Source: Massilia sp. Root418 (GTDB taxonomy: Bacteria; Pseudomonadota; Gammaproteobacteria; Burkholderiales; Burkholderiaceae_D). Taken from it: a stretch of DNA of 64,000 nucleotides. Below, piece after piece: positions 61,835 through 64,000 of the stretch. Each line of letters opens with the position of its first letter. Positions within the stretch are counted from its first letter, which is position 1. The DNA lies in the NCBI RefSeq assembly GCF_001425265.1, contig NZ_LMEC01000022.1:1-64000 (forward strand). Direction: 5' to 3'. The position numbers and the translations under genes are program-made. Below the pieces are notes generated by a model that saw only the letters and a list, made by a program, of their open reading frames with translations, did no database searches and was not told where the DNA came from.

Positions 61835-62413
61835 CTAGCCGAACGGGCGCACGCCGATCAGCATGCCGTGCAGCCAGAAGGCAAACACAACCCAGGCGGC
61901 CAGGCCCGCCACCACCGTGATGGCGGTGCCGGACGCGGTGCCGGGCGGGTAGACGGTGCCGGCGGCGCGGTCGCGGCGGCGGCTGGAGACGAAGCAGACC
62001 ACGGCCCAGGCCAGGAAGGCGCCGAACAGCAGCACGTCCGCCAGGGTGCCGTTGGCCAGCAGGTGTGCCAGCGCCCAGCTCTTCACGCCCAGCAGCATGG
62101 GATGGTGCAGCCTGGCCTTGATGGCGTTGCGCGGCACGTAGGCGGCGGCCAGGAACACGAAGGCGAACAAGGTCAGCAGCGCGGCCAGGTGACGCATGCC
62201 TGCGGGCGGCGTCCACAGCACCACGGGCGCCTGCCGCGCCTGGCCGTAGCCCCACACCAGCAGCGCGAAGCCGGCCAGCGCCAGCAGGGAGTAGATGCCC
62301 TTCCAGCCGTTCTCGCCCAGCCGCGCGCGCATGGCCGCGCGCCATGGATCGGCCACGATGCGCACCGAATGGACACCAAGGAAAATCAGCAGGCCCAGCA
62401 CCAGGATAGTCAT
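61835..62413 (-). CDS. NnrU family membrane protein
   Basis: 192 residues from the ATG at 62413 with GGAG 7 nt upstream; the long upstream frame is a shadow. Five to six membrane helices with ILVLGLLIFLGVHSVRIV and AYVPRNAIKARLHHPMLLG (the family motif). NnrU was named for nitrite/NO metabolism, but members are widespread and often sit by unrelated genes. It shares an operon with the MOSC fusion. Confidence 0.88.
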   Translation of the reverse strand: MTILVLGLLIFLGVHSVRIVADPWRAAMRARLGENGWKGIYSLLALAGFALLVWGYGQARQAPVVLWTPPAGMRHLAALLTLFAFVFLAAAYVPRNAIKARLHHPMLLGVKSWALAHLLANGTLADVLLFGAFLAWAVVCFVSSRRRDRAAGTVYPPGTASGTAITVVAGLAAWVVFAFWLHGMLIGVRPFG

Positions 62414-62536
62414 CGCATCGCTCCAGATTGAGATGCCTTGACGATAGAGCAAAATGGCCAGAGCGGCAACCGGCGTGCGACGAAACCGCCTGAACGCGGC
62501 GTAAAACCGGCACGGGCCGCGTGCTACCATCGCCGC

Positions 62537-63961
62537 ATGGCCAATTCTTCCCCAATTCGGTACGACGCCATCGTGGTCGGCAGCGGCCCCGGCGGCGCCA
62601 GCGTGGCGCGCGCGATGGCCTTGCGCGGCATGCGCGTGGCGGTGCTGGAACAGGGCAGCGCGGCGCCGCTCGCGGGCACGCTGGGCCAGATGGCCGCCAT
62701 CGCCGCCGTTCCCGGCAAGGGGGCCTTCGTCCACCGCGACGCGTCGCTGCTGGTGCGCGGGCTGGTGGCGGGCGGCAGCTCGGCCATCAATTTCGCCACG
62801 GCCGCGCCGCCGCCCGCCGCCATGTTCGCCGCGCACGGCATCGACCTGGCGCCGCAGCTGGCGGCCTTGCGCGCGGAACTGCCGATGGCGCCGCTGCCCG
62901 ACCAGCTGGTGGGCCCCATGGCTGCACGCATCATGCAGGCGGCGCGCTCGCTGGGCCTGGACTGGCACAAGCTCGACAAGATGATACGGCCGCAGATCTG
63001 CCGCAGCGGCTGCTGGCGTTGCGTCTACGGCTGTCCCTACGGCGCCAAGTGGACGGCGCGCGATTTCCTCGACGAGGCCTGCGCCCATGGCGCCGTGCTG
63101 GCCGCCGGTACGCGCGTGACGCGCGTGCTGCTGCACGACGGGCGCGCGGCCGGCGTGGAAGCGGTGGTGGACGGCGACCTGCGCACCGTGCTGGCCGATA
63201 CGGTGGTGCTGGCGGGCGGCGGCATCGGCAGTCCGCGCCTGCTGCACAGCTCCGGCCTGGCGCCGCGCAGCGCGGCGTTCTTCAGCGACCCGGTGGTGGC
63301 CGTGATGGGCAGCGTGGACGACCTGCACGCGCCGGACGCGGGCGCCGAAGTGCCGATGGCGGCCGGCATGCATCTGCACCAGGACGGCATTGCGCTGGCC
63401 GACCTGACACTACCCAAGCCCATGTACCAGGCGTTTGCCATGCAGGTGGGCCGCTTCGGCCGCGTGGCCGCGCACGCGCGCACGCTGAGCATCATGGTGA
63501 AGATACGCGACGAGATCGGCGGCAGCGTGGGTCCGCATTGGGTGGACAAGCGCTTGCAGCCGGCCGACCGCAAGAAGCTGAAACAGGGCGAGGAACTGGC
63601 GCGCAGCATCCTGGCGGCAGCGGGCGCGAAGCATGTGTTCCGCAGCTGGCATTTCGCCGCGCATCCGGGCGGCAGCGTGCGCATCGGCGAGGGCGTGGAC
63701 AGCGATCTGCGGACGGCCACGCCCGGCTTGTACGTGTGCGACGCGTCGGTGATACCGGGGCCGTGGGGCTTGCCGCCCACGCTCACGCTGCTGTGCCTGG
63801 GCCAGCGCCTGGGCGAGCATATTGCGGGCGGCGCGGCGGCGGCGGCAAACCAGCGCCAGCCAGGCATGCGGATGCTGATTGCCGCGTCCGGGCCGGCGGA
63901 CGATGCAAGCAGTAGCGTCGCCGTCGCCGGCAGCGTCAGTAGTGCGGGGGACGCTCGTTGA
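62537..63961 (+). CDS. GMC-type FAD oxidoreductase
   Basis: 474 residues from the ATG at 62537. The N-terminal FAD-binding motif is AIVVGSGPGGASVARAMA, followed by LLVRGLVAGGSSAINFAT. A Cys-rich GCWRCVYGCPYGAKW near residue 160 recalls the cysteine cluster of long-chain alcohol or fatty-alcohol oxidase-like GMC enzymes. The C-terminus has WHFAAHPGGSVRIGE with the catalytic His and YVCDASVIPGPWGLPP. The substrate is probably an alcohol; the acceptor is unknown. It is divergent from the NnrU operon. Confidence 0.87.
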   Translation: MANSSPIRYDAIVVGSGPGGASVARAMALRGMRVAVLEQGSAAPLAGTLGQMAAIAAVPGKGAFVHRDASLLVRGLVAGGSSAINFATAAPPPAAMFAAHGIDLAPQLAALRAELPMAPLPDQLVGPMAARIMQAARSLGLDWHKLDKMIRPQICRSGCWRCVYGCPYGAKWTARDFLDEACAHGAVLAAGTRVTRVLLHDGRAAGVEAVVDGDLRTVLADTVVLAGGGIGSPRLLHSSGLAPRSAAFFSDPVVAVMGSVDDLHAPDAGAEVPMAAGMHLHQDGIALADLTLPKPMYQAFAMQVGRFGRVAAHARTLSIMVKIRDEIGGSVGPHWVDKRLQPADRKKLKQGEELARSILAAAGAKHVFRSWHFAAHPGGSVRIGEGVDSDLRTATPGLYVCDASVIPGPWGLPPTLTLLCLGQRLGEHIAGGAAAAANQRQPGMRMLIAASGPADDASSSVAVAGSVSSAGDAR

Positions 63962-64000
63962 CGGGGCCCTGCCCGCCTTGCGGGTTGTCGCGCACGTGCT

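Overview
The window comes from a GC-rich (about 65 %) betaproteobacterium, most likely an Oxalobacteraceae member of the Massilia / Duganella / Pseudoduganella group. The evidence is the mix of PEP-CTERM/HAF-repeat surface proteins, divergent ssb-uvrA with a LexA box, a GTP-type PEP carboxykinase, DUF885 and DUF4404 proteins, and the overall codon style. It reads as an ordinary chromosome. I see no integrase, transposase, phage structural gene, CRISPR array or replication origin.

Layout. (1) 1-9909, all on the minus strand: the 5' part of a very large octapeptide-repeat protein that runs off the left edge, then a tight seven-gene cluster. That cluster encodes a KdsC-like phosphatase, a GatZ/KbaZ-like aldolase subunit, two glycosyltransferases, a cupin, a fused nucleotidyltransferase-kinase and a C-methyltransferase-like protein. 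It looks like a pathway that makes, activates and attaches an unusual sugar. (2) 10103-14719: ssb and uvrA diverge around a perfect LexA box, followed by an AraC-type regulator. (3) 14798-24056: peptidase-like DUF885, aldehyde dehydrogenase, a TetR-controlled isomerase operon with two matching operators, pckG, a 2-hydroxyacid dehydrogenase and hairpin repeats. (4) 24187-31913: an asparaginase-domain protein, a PKMT-like methyltransferase, rdgC, a LexA-boxed dinB, a regulator-hydrolase-SnoaL operon and an MFS transporter. (5) 32016-38737: four paralogous HAF-repeat PEP-CTERM proteins interrupted by oligopeptidase B. (6) 38710-39246: a Val-Asp-Val-Asp tRNA operon with its own promoter and terminator. 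(7) 39265-42804: an ABC exporter pair, a cyclic-nucleotide-binding protein and an AI-2E family permease. (8) 42934-46025: ahpC-ahpF with an OxyR-type site, next to a frameshifted polymorphic-toxin tip and its apparent immunity gene. (9) 46087-55395: a three-domain c-di-GMP enzyme, a YgiQ radical SAM protein, small unknowns and an M3 peptidase. (10) 55553-63961: two LysR regulators, pirin, DoxX, WrbA, a reductase, a TMEM175-type channel, a MOSC/ATL-like fusion, NnrU and a GMC oxidoreductase.

Most distinctive points. The orphan toxin-immunity remnant is frameshifted by one A, so the two genes read as a single false ORF. The sugar cluster contains a GatZ-like protein without its usual catalytic partner and sits beside a giant Thr/Ser/Gln-rich repeat protein. 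The TetR operator is shared by the regulator and a 37-codon ORF-isomerase operon. The tRNA promoter's -10 box is the stop codon region of the fourth PEP-CTERM gene. Family names come from motif recognition by eye; no database search was possible.
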